Source of the DNA: Caldora sp. SIO3E6
Lineage (GTDB): Bacteria > Cyanobacteriota > Cyanobacteriia > Cyanobacteriales > Coleofasciculaceae
Assembly (NCBI GenBank): GCA_010672185.1
Contig: JAAHHL010000120.1
Span: forward strand, 1-11,696
Direction of reading: 5' to 3'
DNA: 11,696 nt
In this document: positions 1-5,355 of the stretch, piece after piece
Position numbering within the stretch: position 1 is the first letter of the stretch
Layout: each line of letters starts with the position of its first letter
The notes under the pieces: model-generated
Seen by the model: the letters and a program-made list of their open reading frames with translations, nothing else
Told to the model about the DNA's origin: nothing
Databases searched by the model: none
Made by a program: the position numbers and the translations under genes

Positions 1-32
1 CGTTTTGAGCAAACCGTGAAATCTTGCTCTGG

Positions 33-50
33 GACGTTTCATGAAACGTC
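33..50. repeat. Perfect 18-bp palindrome
   Basis: GACGTTTCATGAAACGTC equals its own reverse complement. From memory this resembles short dispersed palindromes in cyanobacterial genomes; genome copy number was not checked. Confidence 0.6.
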
Positions 51-78
51 TCTACAATGTGGGCATAGCGGGTATATC

Positions 79-96
79 GATACCGGATTTGGTATC
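79..96. repeat. Inverted repeat with ACCGGATTTGGT core
   Basis: GATACC and GGTATC arms surround GGATTT. The core is the reverse complement of the terminal motif ACCAAATCCGGT of the MITE-like element at 11515-11624, so both ends of the window carry the same repeat motif. Confidence 0.5.
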
Positions 97-166
97 AAAT
101 CTTATCACTGTTGCCTGTTGCCTACCTTCACAAGTTAGTTTTCGACAGGAGTGCAAGATCTAAATC

Positions 167-280
167 CTACAAATCAATTTTTCCCAGCAACCAATCAATG
201 TTGGGAATTTTAGGTAGTTCACTCCCATCATCTTCGCCGATTTCTGCTTGGATGCGCTGCTGTAATGAATATGAAACATA
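167..280 (-). pseudogene. C-terminal-looking ORF tail without a start
   Basis: Reading leftward, a 37-codon open frame ends in TAG at 167-169. Its residues include QQRIQAEIGEDDG and end LLGKIDL. The composition looks protein-like: a charged helix, an acidic patch, then PKIPNIDWLL. The frame has no start codon and is bounded upstream by TAA at 281-283. It may be the last part of a decayed gene, perhaps belonging to the same lost two-component locus as the fragment at 594-734, but I do not recognise the family. Confidence 0.22.
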
Positions 281-593
281 TTAATATCTTCAAAATTGAC
301 ATTTTCTGTTGCAGGCTTGCGTCAACGCATACAACGAACAGGAGATAAAACTTGTCCGAGTAGAGTGGGAGGAGTAGAAAAATTTTGAAACTCTTAAATC
401 AGACTGTTGTGGTGAGGAGGTGGAGGAATAGCTTGTATGTGCACACCTTTTCCATTGTCAATAATGTTAGCAAAAAATAGTTGCGATTGCAACAATAAGG
501 GAACAATAGCGGAACCCGACAGGACAGGCGCGTGTTGGGTTTCGTACCTGATGCTATATCGGGTTAAACTGGGGAAGATGGAATACCCCAGTT

Positions 594-734
594 TTATTGA
601 AGATGGCACGATCTCGATACAGCCAACAGATGCAGGAAATAATCTGTGAAGCGATCGCTTACCAAACTAATGGTTCCATTTAATAGTAAGCGATGGTCAT
701 CAATAATGAGAATTTTGAGTTTTTGAATATTCAT
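594..734 (-). pseudogene. Response-regulator receiver domain, N-terminal fragment
   Basis: The minus strand from ATG at 732-734 encodes 46 residues ending at TAA (594-596). The first ~30 are typical of a CheY/NarL-type receiver domain: MNIQKLKILIIDDHRLLLNG, in which a hydrophobic beta strand is followed by the DD acidic pocket (D12, D13) and the H/R/L helix start. After residue ~31 the sequence loses receiver character (FLHLLAVSRSCHLQ) and stops. The phospho-acceptor Asp, the conserved Thr and Lys, and any DNA-binding output domain are absent. Homologues run about 210 residues, so this is a truncated remnant. A HIP1 octamer (651-658) lies where the similarity ends. No kinase gene is visible. 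The call rests on a short N-terminal match. Confidence 0.45.
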
Positions 735-1141
735 AGTGAAAACAAGGCAGAGGGCAGTACTGCAAGCAGAAGCCGCAGGCTAGGGAAGGAGAAAGGTTGC
801 AAGGTAGAAAGGAAATCTCAACTTGATACAGCAGTTTGCTCTGCTATGCGGTACATTTTTATCCCCCTAAATCCCCCTTAGAAAGGGGGACTTTTATCTA
901 TCTACTGTACTTCGTTAGAGCGCAAAGCGCTGTATTACTCAGTTTAGCGATGTCAAGCTAATTTGATGCCCATGAGACAGTTGAGGGCACAGAATGTGGA
1001 TTCTTATCATTAATTCAAAGATTTTTTTGAATTTAGTTACTGATAAGCATTTATCTTCAGGGGGAGTAATCAGCCAAAAAGCTTGAAATATCTGGCTTTG
1101 AGCTTATCTTTAACTCTAATAGCCCCAAATAAATTATTTTT
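735..1141. other. Intergenic region with small hairpins
   Basis: I find no gene. Contents: a G-rich hairpin at 873-889, a perfect small hairpin AGCGC-AAA-GCGCT at 919-931, and an AT-rich hairpin with AATTCAAA (1012-1019) and TTTGAATT (1026-1033) arms. The rest is AT-rich sequence without a convincing reading frame. Confidence 0.5.
861..889. repeat. CCCCCTAAAT-CCCCCTTAG repeat with hairpin
   Basis: The motif carries two runs of five C and ends in a hairpin: CCCCCTT (873-879), loop AGA, AAGGGGG (883-889), followed by ACTTTT. It belongs to the same G/C-run family as the repeats at 4769-4792, 4984-5034, 5155-5205 and the centre of 11515-11624. The T-rich sequence after the stem could let it act as a terminator for plus-strand transcripts. 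Confidence 0.5.
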
Positions 1142-1172
1142 TAATGAGATAGAGTCTCATTACTGATACAAT
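1142..1172 (+). promoter_or_regulatory. Candidate promoter with overlapping operator dyad
   Basis: An inverted repeat, TAATGAGA (1142-1149), spacer TAGAG, TCTCATTA (1155-1162), has perfect 8-bp arms. Just downstream is an extended -10 element, TG-A-TACAAT (TG at 1164-1165, hexamer 1167-1172). The -35 position falls inside the dyad and is poor (ATGAGA), which suits a regulator-dependent or repressed promoter. Predicted transcripts would start near 1179, run through the broken signal-peptide ORF and its hairpin, and reach the porin gene as a leader of about 290 nt. The regulator is unknown. A Fur-type iron regulator would fit the neighbourhood, but the dyad does not match a canonical Fur box well. 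Confidence 0.4.
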
Positions 1173-1246
1173 GCCTTATGAGAATCTATGGCAATAAATT
1201 TCTGCTACCCATTGCAGAGTGACATTTCTGACTAGTGAGGAGATCC

Positions 1247-1378
1247 ATGAAAACTACTAGATGCCTGTTTCTAGCTGGCGGTGCGGCAGTCGCAGCCACG
1301 GCATTAGTTCCTTTGAGTACACCTATCTGAGCCACAGCTCAGACAGGTGTACTCAATCTTTGCTCACTTCTAGAGTAA
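1247..1378 (+). pseudogene. Broken secreted-protein start, Tat-like signal peptide
   Basis: ATG at 1247 has a strong Shine-Dalgarno sequence (GAGGAG, 1237-1242, 4 nt away). It encodes 27 residues beginning MKTTRCLFLAGGAAVAA, then TGA at 1328. The same frame continues past the TGA as ATAQTGVLNLCS and ends at TAA (1376-1378). A basic start, an AG-rich hydrophobic core and an A-T-A cleavage-like site make a signal peptide. R-C-L-F-L looks like the Tat motif R-R-x-F-L with one Arg changed by CGC to TGC. The first mature residues (VLNLCS) resemble the opening strand of FutA/IdiA iron-binding proteins (INLYSS), so a lost futA-like gene is possible. That identification is inference from a few residues. 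Nothing of the remaining ~320 residues is present. A regulatory leader peptide is the alternative reading. Confidence 0.4.
1313..1356. repeat. 20-bp stem quasi-palindrome in the porin leader
   Basis: Left arm 1313-1332 and right arm 1337-1356 pair over 20 bp with one A/C mismatch (1325 with 1344), closed by a CACA loop. The TGA that ends the signal-peptide ORF (1328-1330) lies in the left arm. No T-run follows (TCTTTGCTC), so it is not a standard intrinsic terminator. In RNA it would be a very stable structure about 115 nt upstream of the porin start. Confidence 0.75.
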
Positions 1379-1470
1379 TGTTCCCATTGAGCATTCTGTG
1401 ATAGGAACCGGATCAGATATCAGTAATGCTTTGAGTTTTTTTCAATCCATTAGGTGTGAGGATTATTAAG

Positions 1471-3240
1471 ATGTCAACAATTTTCTGGAATACATTAAAA
1501 GTCACTTCCACACTTCTGGGAGTATCTTTATTAGTTGCCAGCAGTACTTCTGCTACAGAAGCTGTACTGGAAGAAGAAGCAACTACTTCCATCAGCGAGG
1601 CTACCGAAACCCAAGCAAGCACCAGTTTCGATTTGGCAGAAAATAGCCTTTTAGCTCAGCAACTGCCAGCTTCAGACAATACCAATCAAGTTTTAGACCA
1701 GATCGAGTCCTACAGTGAAGGACTCAACGACGAGGGGATTGAAAGTCAATCTCAGCTCACCAGCATCACCGAGCTTACCGACGTTTCCCCAGGAGACTGG
1801 GCTTACGATGCTCTAAGGGAACTAGTAGAAGATTATAAGTGTATCGTCGGATATCCCGATCGCACTTTCCGGGGTAATCGTCCTACTAGTCGTTACGAGT
1901 TTGCTGCGGGTTTAAGAGCTTGTTTAGACCGGATTCAGGAGCTTATTGCCGCTGGTGGTGTGGTTACTGAAGAGGACTTGGAAAGACTCAGAGCCTTGAT
2001 CCAAGAGTTTGATGCTGAATTGGCAGTATTGGGAACCAGGGTCGATAACCTGGATGCACGGGTAGCATTTTTGGAAGACCATCAGTTTTCCACTACTACT
2101 AAGCTTAAAGGTGAAGTAATCTTTGCGATCGCAGATGTTTTTGGTGACACCCAGGCTGTTGCTAGTCCTGGCACACCAAGCAATGATTTGGAAGCCAACA
2201 CCATTTTCGCTAACCGGGCACGCCTTAACTTTGAGACTAGCTTTACGGGAAGAGATAAACTCAGAACCCGTTTGCAAGCCAGGAACATTAGCTCATTTGG
2301 GAGCAGCGTTACTGGCACCAATATGTCTCGCTTGTCCTTTGATGGCACTAATGATAACAGCGTTGATATTGGTGAGCTTTGGTATCGTTTCCCCGTCAGC
2401 GAAAATCTCACCTTCCAAGTTGACGCCACTAACGGTGATTTGAACGATACCCTGATTAATGTGGTTAACCCTTTGTTTAAAAGCAGTGGTAGTGGTGCAG
2501 TTTCCCGATTTGGACGCTTCAACCCCATCTACCGCACAGGCAGTGGTGCTGGTTTAGGAGTCAATTACAGCTTAGGAAAATTCGCAGAAATCTCTGGGGC
2601 TTACTTCGCAGACAATGCCAGTGATCCTAGCCAGCGCAATGGACTCTTCAACGGTAGTTATGTGGCTATGGGTCAGCTAACCCTCAAGCCTTCTGACTTC
2701 TTTACTGTAGCTGCCACCTATGCTAACTCTTACTATATAGGAGGTGATGTTAACGTTACTGGTAGCACCGGTAGCGGCTTTGCTAGACGACCCTTTGATA
2801 ATTTCGCGACTTCTGCCAATTCTTACGGTGCTGAGGCTAATCTCCGATTTGGCAATATCTCCCTTGGCGGTTGGGTAGGTTACCAAAACGCTATCCTCGA
2901 AGATCCATCCGCCGCTGCTTTTGCCGCATTAGGAGCACCACGAGGAACTGACAGGGATATTTGGAACTGGGCAGTTAACTTAGGGATTACAGATGTAGGC
3001 AGCAAAGGCAGTAAGCTAGGTTTCATCTTTGGTATGCCACCTCGCACTCGTGGTAGTGAGTTAGCTGCTGGTGCTCGCCGAGATTTTGATACTTCCTACC
3101 ACCTGGAAGGCTTATACCGCTTTAAGGTGAATAAGAATATTGCCATTACTCCTGGTGTGATTGTCATTCTCAATCCAGAACACAATGACAATAATGACAC
3201 TATTTTTGTAGGAACTATCCGCACCGTTTTTAGTTTCTAA
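1471..3240 (+). CDS. SLH-domain porin (iron uptake porin / OprB family)
   Basis: Outer-membrane channel protein of the cyanobacterial SLH-porin class (Slr1841/Slr1908/Som type), which passes small solutes and inorganic ions including iron. From ATG 1471 it has 589 residues: a signal peptide (about 1-28, hydrophobic core STLLGVSLLVASS), an acidic Ser/Thr/Glu-rich linker, one SLH domain (about 102-155: SPGDWAYDAL, GYPDRTFRG, RPTSRYEFAAGL) that anchors to peptidoglycan-linked polymer, a helical coiled-coil segment (about 165-205), and a beta-barrel to the C-terminus with alternating aromatic strands and a final Phe (TVFSF). I prefer ATG 1471 to the in-frame GTG at 1456: GAGG (1458-1461) sits 9 nt before the ATG, and the product then starts MSTIFWNTLK as in relatives. 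Length is normal for the family. It stands alone; a long leader lies upstream. 'Iron' is the family's name; its substrate here is unproven. Confidence 0.9.
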   Translation: MSTIFWNTLKVTSTLLGVSLLVASSTSATEAVLEEEATTSISEATETQASTSFDLAENSLLAQQLPASDNTNQVLDQIESYSEGLNDEGIESQSQLTSITELTDVSPGDWAYDALRELVEDYKCIVGYPDRTFRGNRPTSRYEFAAGLRACLDRIQELIAAGGVVTEEDLERLRALIQEFDAELAVLGTRVDNLDARVAFLEDHQFSTTTKLKGEVIFAIADVFGDTQAVASPGTPSNDLEANTIFANRARLNFETSFTGRDKLRTRLQARNISSFGSSVTGTNMSRLSFDGTNDNSVDIGELWYRFPVSENLTFQVDATNGDLNDTLINVVNPLFKSSGSGAVSRFGRFNPIYRTGSGAGLGVNYSLGKFAEISGAYFADNASDPSQRNGLFNGSYVAMGQLTLKPSDFFTVAATYANSYYIGGDVNVTGSTGSGFARRPFDNFATSANSYGAEANLRFGNISLGGWVGYQNAILEDPSAAAFAALGAPRGTDRDIWNWAVNLGITDVGSKGSKLGFIFGMPPRTRGSELAAGARRDFDTSYHLEGLYRFKVNKNIAITPGVIVILNPEHNDNNDTIFVGTIRTVFSF

Positions 3241-3252
3241 CCCCTTTGTCTA

Positions 3253-3281
3253 TCTGGAGTTTAGGCATTCTAAACTTCAGA
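3253..3281. other. Hairpin just after the porin stop
   Basis: Arms 3253-3264 and 3270-3281 (core CTGGAGTTTAG / CTAAACTTCAG, one G-T pair) enclose a GCATT loop. It begins 13 nt after the stop codon and lacks a following T-run. It could stabilise the 3' end of the porin mRNA or be a processed end. Confidence 0.45.
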
Positions 3282-3337
3282 GAATTAGACCATCACGTTT
3301 TGGGTTAAATAAAATTAGAATTTAGTACATTTGATTG

Positions 3338-3367
3338 AGGGTGCACGTCGGTGCATCCTTACTTTTT
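3338..3367 (+). terminator. Rho-independent terminator after the porin gene
   Basis: Stem AGGGTGCAC (3338-3346), loop GTCG, stem GTGCATCCT (3351-3359) with one G-T pair, then TTACTTTTT (3359-3367). GC-rich stem, tight loop and T-run are as expected, about 100 nt downstream of the porin stop. Confidence 0.6.
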
Positions 3368-3451
3368 ACGATCGCTTATCTTATCTGTGCCATAATCTTC
3401 TACCGGTGTAATTTCTATAGGTTCATTTGAGTGATATAGCTCACATGTCAT
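3359..3451 (-). CDS. Very short possible ORF, 30 residues
   Basis: The minus strand from ATG (3449-3451) to TAA (3359-3361) encodes 30 residues including NEPIEITPVEDYGTDKISDR and ending RKK. The composition (acidic middle, basic tail) looks more like protein than random sequence, and a HIP1-like site lies within it. There is no Shine-Dalgarno sequence before the ATG and the stop overlaps the porin terminator. It is either a very small protein or the tail of a decayed gene. I do not recognise it. Confidence 0.2.
   Translation of the reverse strand: MTCELYHSNEPIEITPVEDYGTDKISDRKK
3430..3445. promoter_or_regulatory. CRP-like palindromic site
   Basis: AGTGATATAGCTCACA contains the half sites GTGA and TCAC separated by 6 bp, the spacing used by CRP-family regulators, and matches 13 of 16 positions of the TGTGATCTAGATCACA consensus recalled for cAMP receptor proteins such as SYCRP1. 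It lies about 230 bp upstream of the small gene at 3674. A TAAAAT hexamer at 3492-3497 could be an associated -10. It overlaps the doubtful 30-residue ORF, so at most one reading may matter. Confidence 0.35.
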
Positions 3452-3673
3452 GCTGATTAAAATCACGTTTTTGGGAATAAATAAACACAAATAAAATCAC
3501 AATTTTACTTGCATATAGCGATCCCTCCTGTTAAAAGATACTTAGAATCAATGAGGAAGGGACTCCAATCTTGACAAGTTATTAAGCTGTACCGCATTAC
3601 AGTGGTAACCGCTGTACAATTTAATTACCTACCAGATAAGTTATTAGAACTGAAACATAAGGATGTAATTAAA

Positions 3674-3847
3674 ATGTATCAACTTAAATTGGCAGATACC
3701 ATTATTCCTGTTTCTGAGAAACCACAACAATTAGTAACAAAGTTATCTGTTATCAATGGGGAAAAGCCAAACAAAAAGGGTAAGCTTGCTAGTCGGTGGG
3801 TTCGGGATGAAAACTCCAAACTATATTGTCAATGGTTTATTGAATAA
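3674..3847 (+). CDS. Small cyanobacterial hypothetical protein, RWV...CQW motif
   Basis: A 57-residue protein from ATG 3674 with no known domain. Its C-terminus, RWVRDENSKLYCQWFIE, matches a motif I recall from many small cyanobacterial proteins (basic-W-V, acidic, L-x-C-x-W near the end); function is unknown. The middle is Lys-rich (KPNKKGKLAS). No signal peptide or membrane segment is visible, so it is probably cytosolic. The frame stays open back to GTG 3602, but AAGGA (3659-3663) lies 10 nt before ATG 3674, whereas GTG 3602 has no ribosome binding site. A TACAAT hexamer (3615-3620) would also start RNA inside the longer version; a TTGACA at 3571-3576 is not well spaced from it. It is followed by non-coding sequence and is not in an operon. 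Confidence 0.55.
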   Translation: MYQLKLADTIIPVSEKPQQLVTKLSVINGEKPNKKGKLASRWVRDENSKLYCQWFIE

Positions 3848-4118
3848 AGAAAGCCTTATAGCACTACGTACTAGGCAACAATCTCTCGAATGAAACCAAA
3901 AGAGAAAGCTAACAGTAGAGAGTTGGTGTTGGGTTGTGCTTTGGCTAAACCAGCTGAACTTAAGTTGACATTGCTGCAACTCCTACTAGCGGCAAACTTG
4001 TGATGGCTGCGAATGCAAAGTAAGAATCAAACAATGTTCCTCGTTGGCTCATTGGGTAACTACAAATAACTAGGGCTTGCTGAATCAGGCTAGGAACTAC
4101 GCCGGATAATGTTAATTG
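3848..4118. other. Non-coding gap before feoA
   Basis: I see no convincing gene. Two short open frames occur on opposite strands: plus 3890-4003 (37 residues, MKPKEKANSREL...) and minus 3960-4052 (30 residues, MSQRGTLFDSYF...). Neither has a ribosome binding site I trust. A 15-bp motif, TAGGGCTTGCTGAAT (4071-4085), recurs inverted at 8401-8415. Confidence 0.4.
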
Positions 4119-4385
4119 TCAATTGTTATAATCATCATCCATCTCCTCAACGCAAAGAGCATCCGCTTCTTGTTTGCGCAGGCTAAATCTGAAACCCTGC
4201 ACCTCGATTTCTATCAGATTAAAGGGTGTGGGGGCGTGACTGACGATGGTAAATTCTGTTCCGGGTGTCAACCCCATCAATAACAGTCTCCCCTTATAAC
4301 CCAAATAGGCTTTCTCGTAACCCACCACGCAAGCTCTAGTCCCTACTGGCATATCTCGCAGATAGGTATTGCTATTAGTTATCAT
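4119..4385 (-). CDS. feoA: FeoA-family ferrous iron transport protein
   Basis: An 88-residue SH3-like FeoA-domain protein. FeoA is a small cytosolic partner of the ferrous iron permease FeoB and is thought to tune its activity. The domain fills the protein: LRDMPVGTRACVVGY (9-23) gives the first strands, LLLMGLTPGTEF (34-45) is the family hallmark (M-G-[VLM]-x-P-G), and EIEVQGFRFSLRKQEADALCVE (59-80) the closing strands with the usual 'L-x-K/R-x-x-A' end. The tail EMDDDYNN is acidic. ATG 4383-4385 is preceded by AGAGGA about 11 nt away. No feoB is present on either side, so this is an orphan copy, unlike the usual feoAB operon; it may pair with a distant FeoB or serve as a stand-alone SH3-like regulator. 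Confidence 0.8.
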   Translation of the reverse strand: MITNSNTYLRDMPVGTRACVVGYEKAYLGYKGRLLLMGLTPGTEFTIVSHAPTPFNLIEIEVQGFRFSLRKQEADALCVEEMDDDYNN

Positions 4386-4734
4386 TTGTGCTTTTTTCCT
4401 CTTGATGAATACAAGATTAGCTGTTAGCAGTATTTCTCAACTATTGAGGGACATGAGAAAGAGCAGGGAAAGTAGAACCAAGCTAGCATCACTCTTCCTT
4501 ATCTTCCCCTGCGGCTTGGTAGTAGAGCATTATAACTCTATATGCAATCCAAGACCATAGGTAGGGCATTGTTCTTCAATCCCAATACCCTGCTTTATCT
4601 ACTTTAAGCAACTAAAAAGTTGTTTAAAACTTTTCTCATCTATTTAGTGATATCATAATTAACTGAGAATAAATATCATCTTTAAGACAAATTTATATTT
4701 CGAGCTTTTGCACAGGTGTAGCGCTGCGACTCGA

Positions 4735-4792
4735 AGCAAAGTGAGTCAATACTAATCGGTTAAGAGTTGATCCCCCCAACCCCCCTTAGCAA
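4735..4792 (-). repeat. G-run repeat, copy 1 (inverted)
   Basis: On the minus strand this reads TTGCTAAGGGGGG-TT-GGGGGGATC (4792-4769), followed by a diverged TTAACCGATTAGTATTG. It is the inverted counterpart of the copies at 4984-5034 and 5155-5205, with one base missing between the G runs. With copy 2 it makes a large inverted repeat spanning about 240 bp. Confidence 0.6.
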
Positions 4793-4955
4793 GCTATCCA
4801 TTGCGCAAAAGTCGCTGAAACGCTGATTCTCCTGTTCGGGTCGATCTTTCAAACGCTTGCTATAAAAGGATTCTTATCTTGAGAAACCCAAACTGCAACC
4901 GGAAATGAGAACGACTGGTATATAAGGATTACACCGACTTGTGCCTAACGGATAG

Positions 4956-4991
4956 CTTAGCAAGGGGGGCTCTCGTTCCCCCCTTGCTAAG
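4956..4991. repeat. Perfect 14-bp hairpin
   Basis: Left arm CTTAGCAAGGGGGG (4956-4969), 8-nt loop CTCTCGTT, right arm CCCCCCTTGCTAAG (4978-4991). The right arm overlaps the start of copy 2 of the G-run repeat, so the hairpin arises from two repeat ends abutting head to head. Confidence 0.75.
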
Positions 4992-5034
4992 GGGGGTTAG
5001 GGGGGATCTCCAGGTGCTAACCGAGCATTATTGC
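4984..5034 (+). repeat. G-run repeat, copy 2
   Basis: A 51-bp unit starting TTGCTAAGGGGGG, then TTA, six G, ATCTCCAGG and ending CTAACCGAGCATTATTGC. It differs from copy 3 (5155-5205) at three positions. Confidence 0.8.
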
Positions 5035-5102
5035 TAGGGTGAACGAAATTTTGGGTGGGATTTCTTGAGCTTTGTATCCAAAAATTATCAGTTCTCTCTT
5101 CT

Positions 5103-5126
5103 TCCTCCGCTCCTCCGCTCCTCCGC
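5103..5126. repeat. TCCTCCGC octamer, three copies
   Basis: Three exact tandem copies of TCCTCCGC followed by a partial fourth (TCCCC). Confidence 0.7.
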
Positions 5127-5154
5127 TCCCCACCCTTTTTTTCGCTCACCCGTA

Positions 5155-5205
5155 TTGCTAAGGGGGGTTAGGGGGGATCTCCAGGCACTAACCGAGCAGT
5201 ATTGC
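5155..5205 (+). repeat. G-run repeat, copy 3
   Basis: A 51-bp unit nearly identical to 4984-5034 (48 of 51 bases) in direct orientation, 171 bp further on. It ends 12 bp before the duplicated Rpn gene tail, so it lies at a rearrangement junction. Confidence 0.8.
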
Positions 5206-5216
5206 AAAGTGAGTAA

Positions 5217-5259
5217 GAGGACTTGGTTACAGGACAATAACCCAGGACAATAGTGCGAT
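5217..5259 (+). pseudogene. Duplicated 3' end of the Rpn-family gene
   Basis: 43 bases are identical to 6186-6228, the end of the gene at 5356-6222 plus 6 bases beyond its stop. In the matching frame it encodes RTWLQDNNPGQ and a TAG stop (5251-5253). Similarity fades but seems to continue downstream (AGTACAAA(A/G)GACA in both). No other part of the gene is present upstream of it. This is the stub of a second, lost copy. Confidence 0.7.
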
Positions 5260-5355
5260 CGCAGATCTCGATTTTAGTACAAAGGACATTGGACAAAGGA
5301 CTAATGACCAAGCAAACGCTATTCTAAGGAAAAGAAAAGGCGAACAAACCCCACC

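Larger units (their letters stand above)
1..593. other. Gene-poor decayed region
   Basis: I see no intact gene here. The stretch holds two short palindromes (33-50, 79-96) and one C-terminal-looking reading frame on the minus strand (167-280). The minus strand from 609 down to 394 is open in the frame next to the response-regulator fragment at 594-734. That open frame (71 codons from GTG) does not resemble a family I recognise, and I take it as degraded sequence. Confidence 0.5.
4386..5355. other. 970-bp repeat-rich non-coding region
   Basis: No gene supported. 4386-4730 is AT-rich with an imperfect hairpin near 4610-4637. 4735-5212 holds three copies of a G-run repeat plus a 14-bp perfect hairpin. 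5103-5126 is an octamer array. 5217-5259 copies the 3' end of the downstream gene. 5260-5355 is short GGACAAAGGAC-type filler leading to the GTG of that gene. Confidence 0.6.

Noticed and set aside
437..649. 70-codon plus-strand frame opposite the response-regulator remnant
   Set aside because: No family resemblance; it lies antisense to degraded sequence with better minus-strand similarity.
1039..1056. Possible Fur box (TGATAAGCATTTATC)
   Set aside because: It has GATAA/TTATC symmetry but matches only about half of the Fur consensus; too weak to list as a site.
2082..2528. Long minus-strand frame (148 codons) inside the porin gene
   Set aside because: Antisense to the beta-barrel coding region, with no start signal or family similarity.
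3890..4052. Two short opposite-strand frames (plus 3890-4003; minus 3960-4052)
   Set aside because: They overlap each other, lack convincing ribosome binding sites and match nothing I recognise.
5065..5253. 62-codon open frame on the plus strand
   Set aside because: It runs through repeat DNA and the octamer array; only its last 11 codons have meaning, as a copy of the Rpn gene tail.
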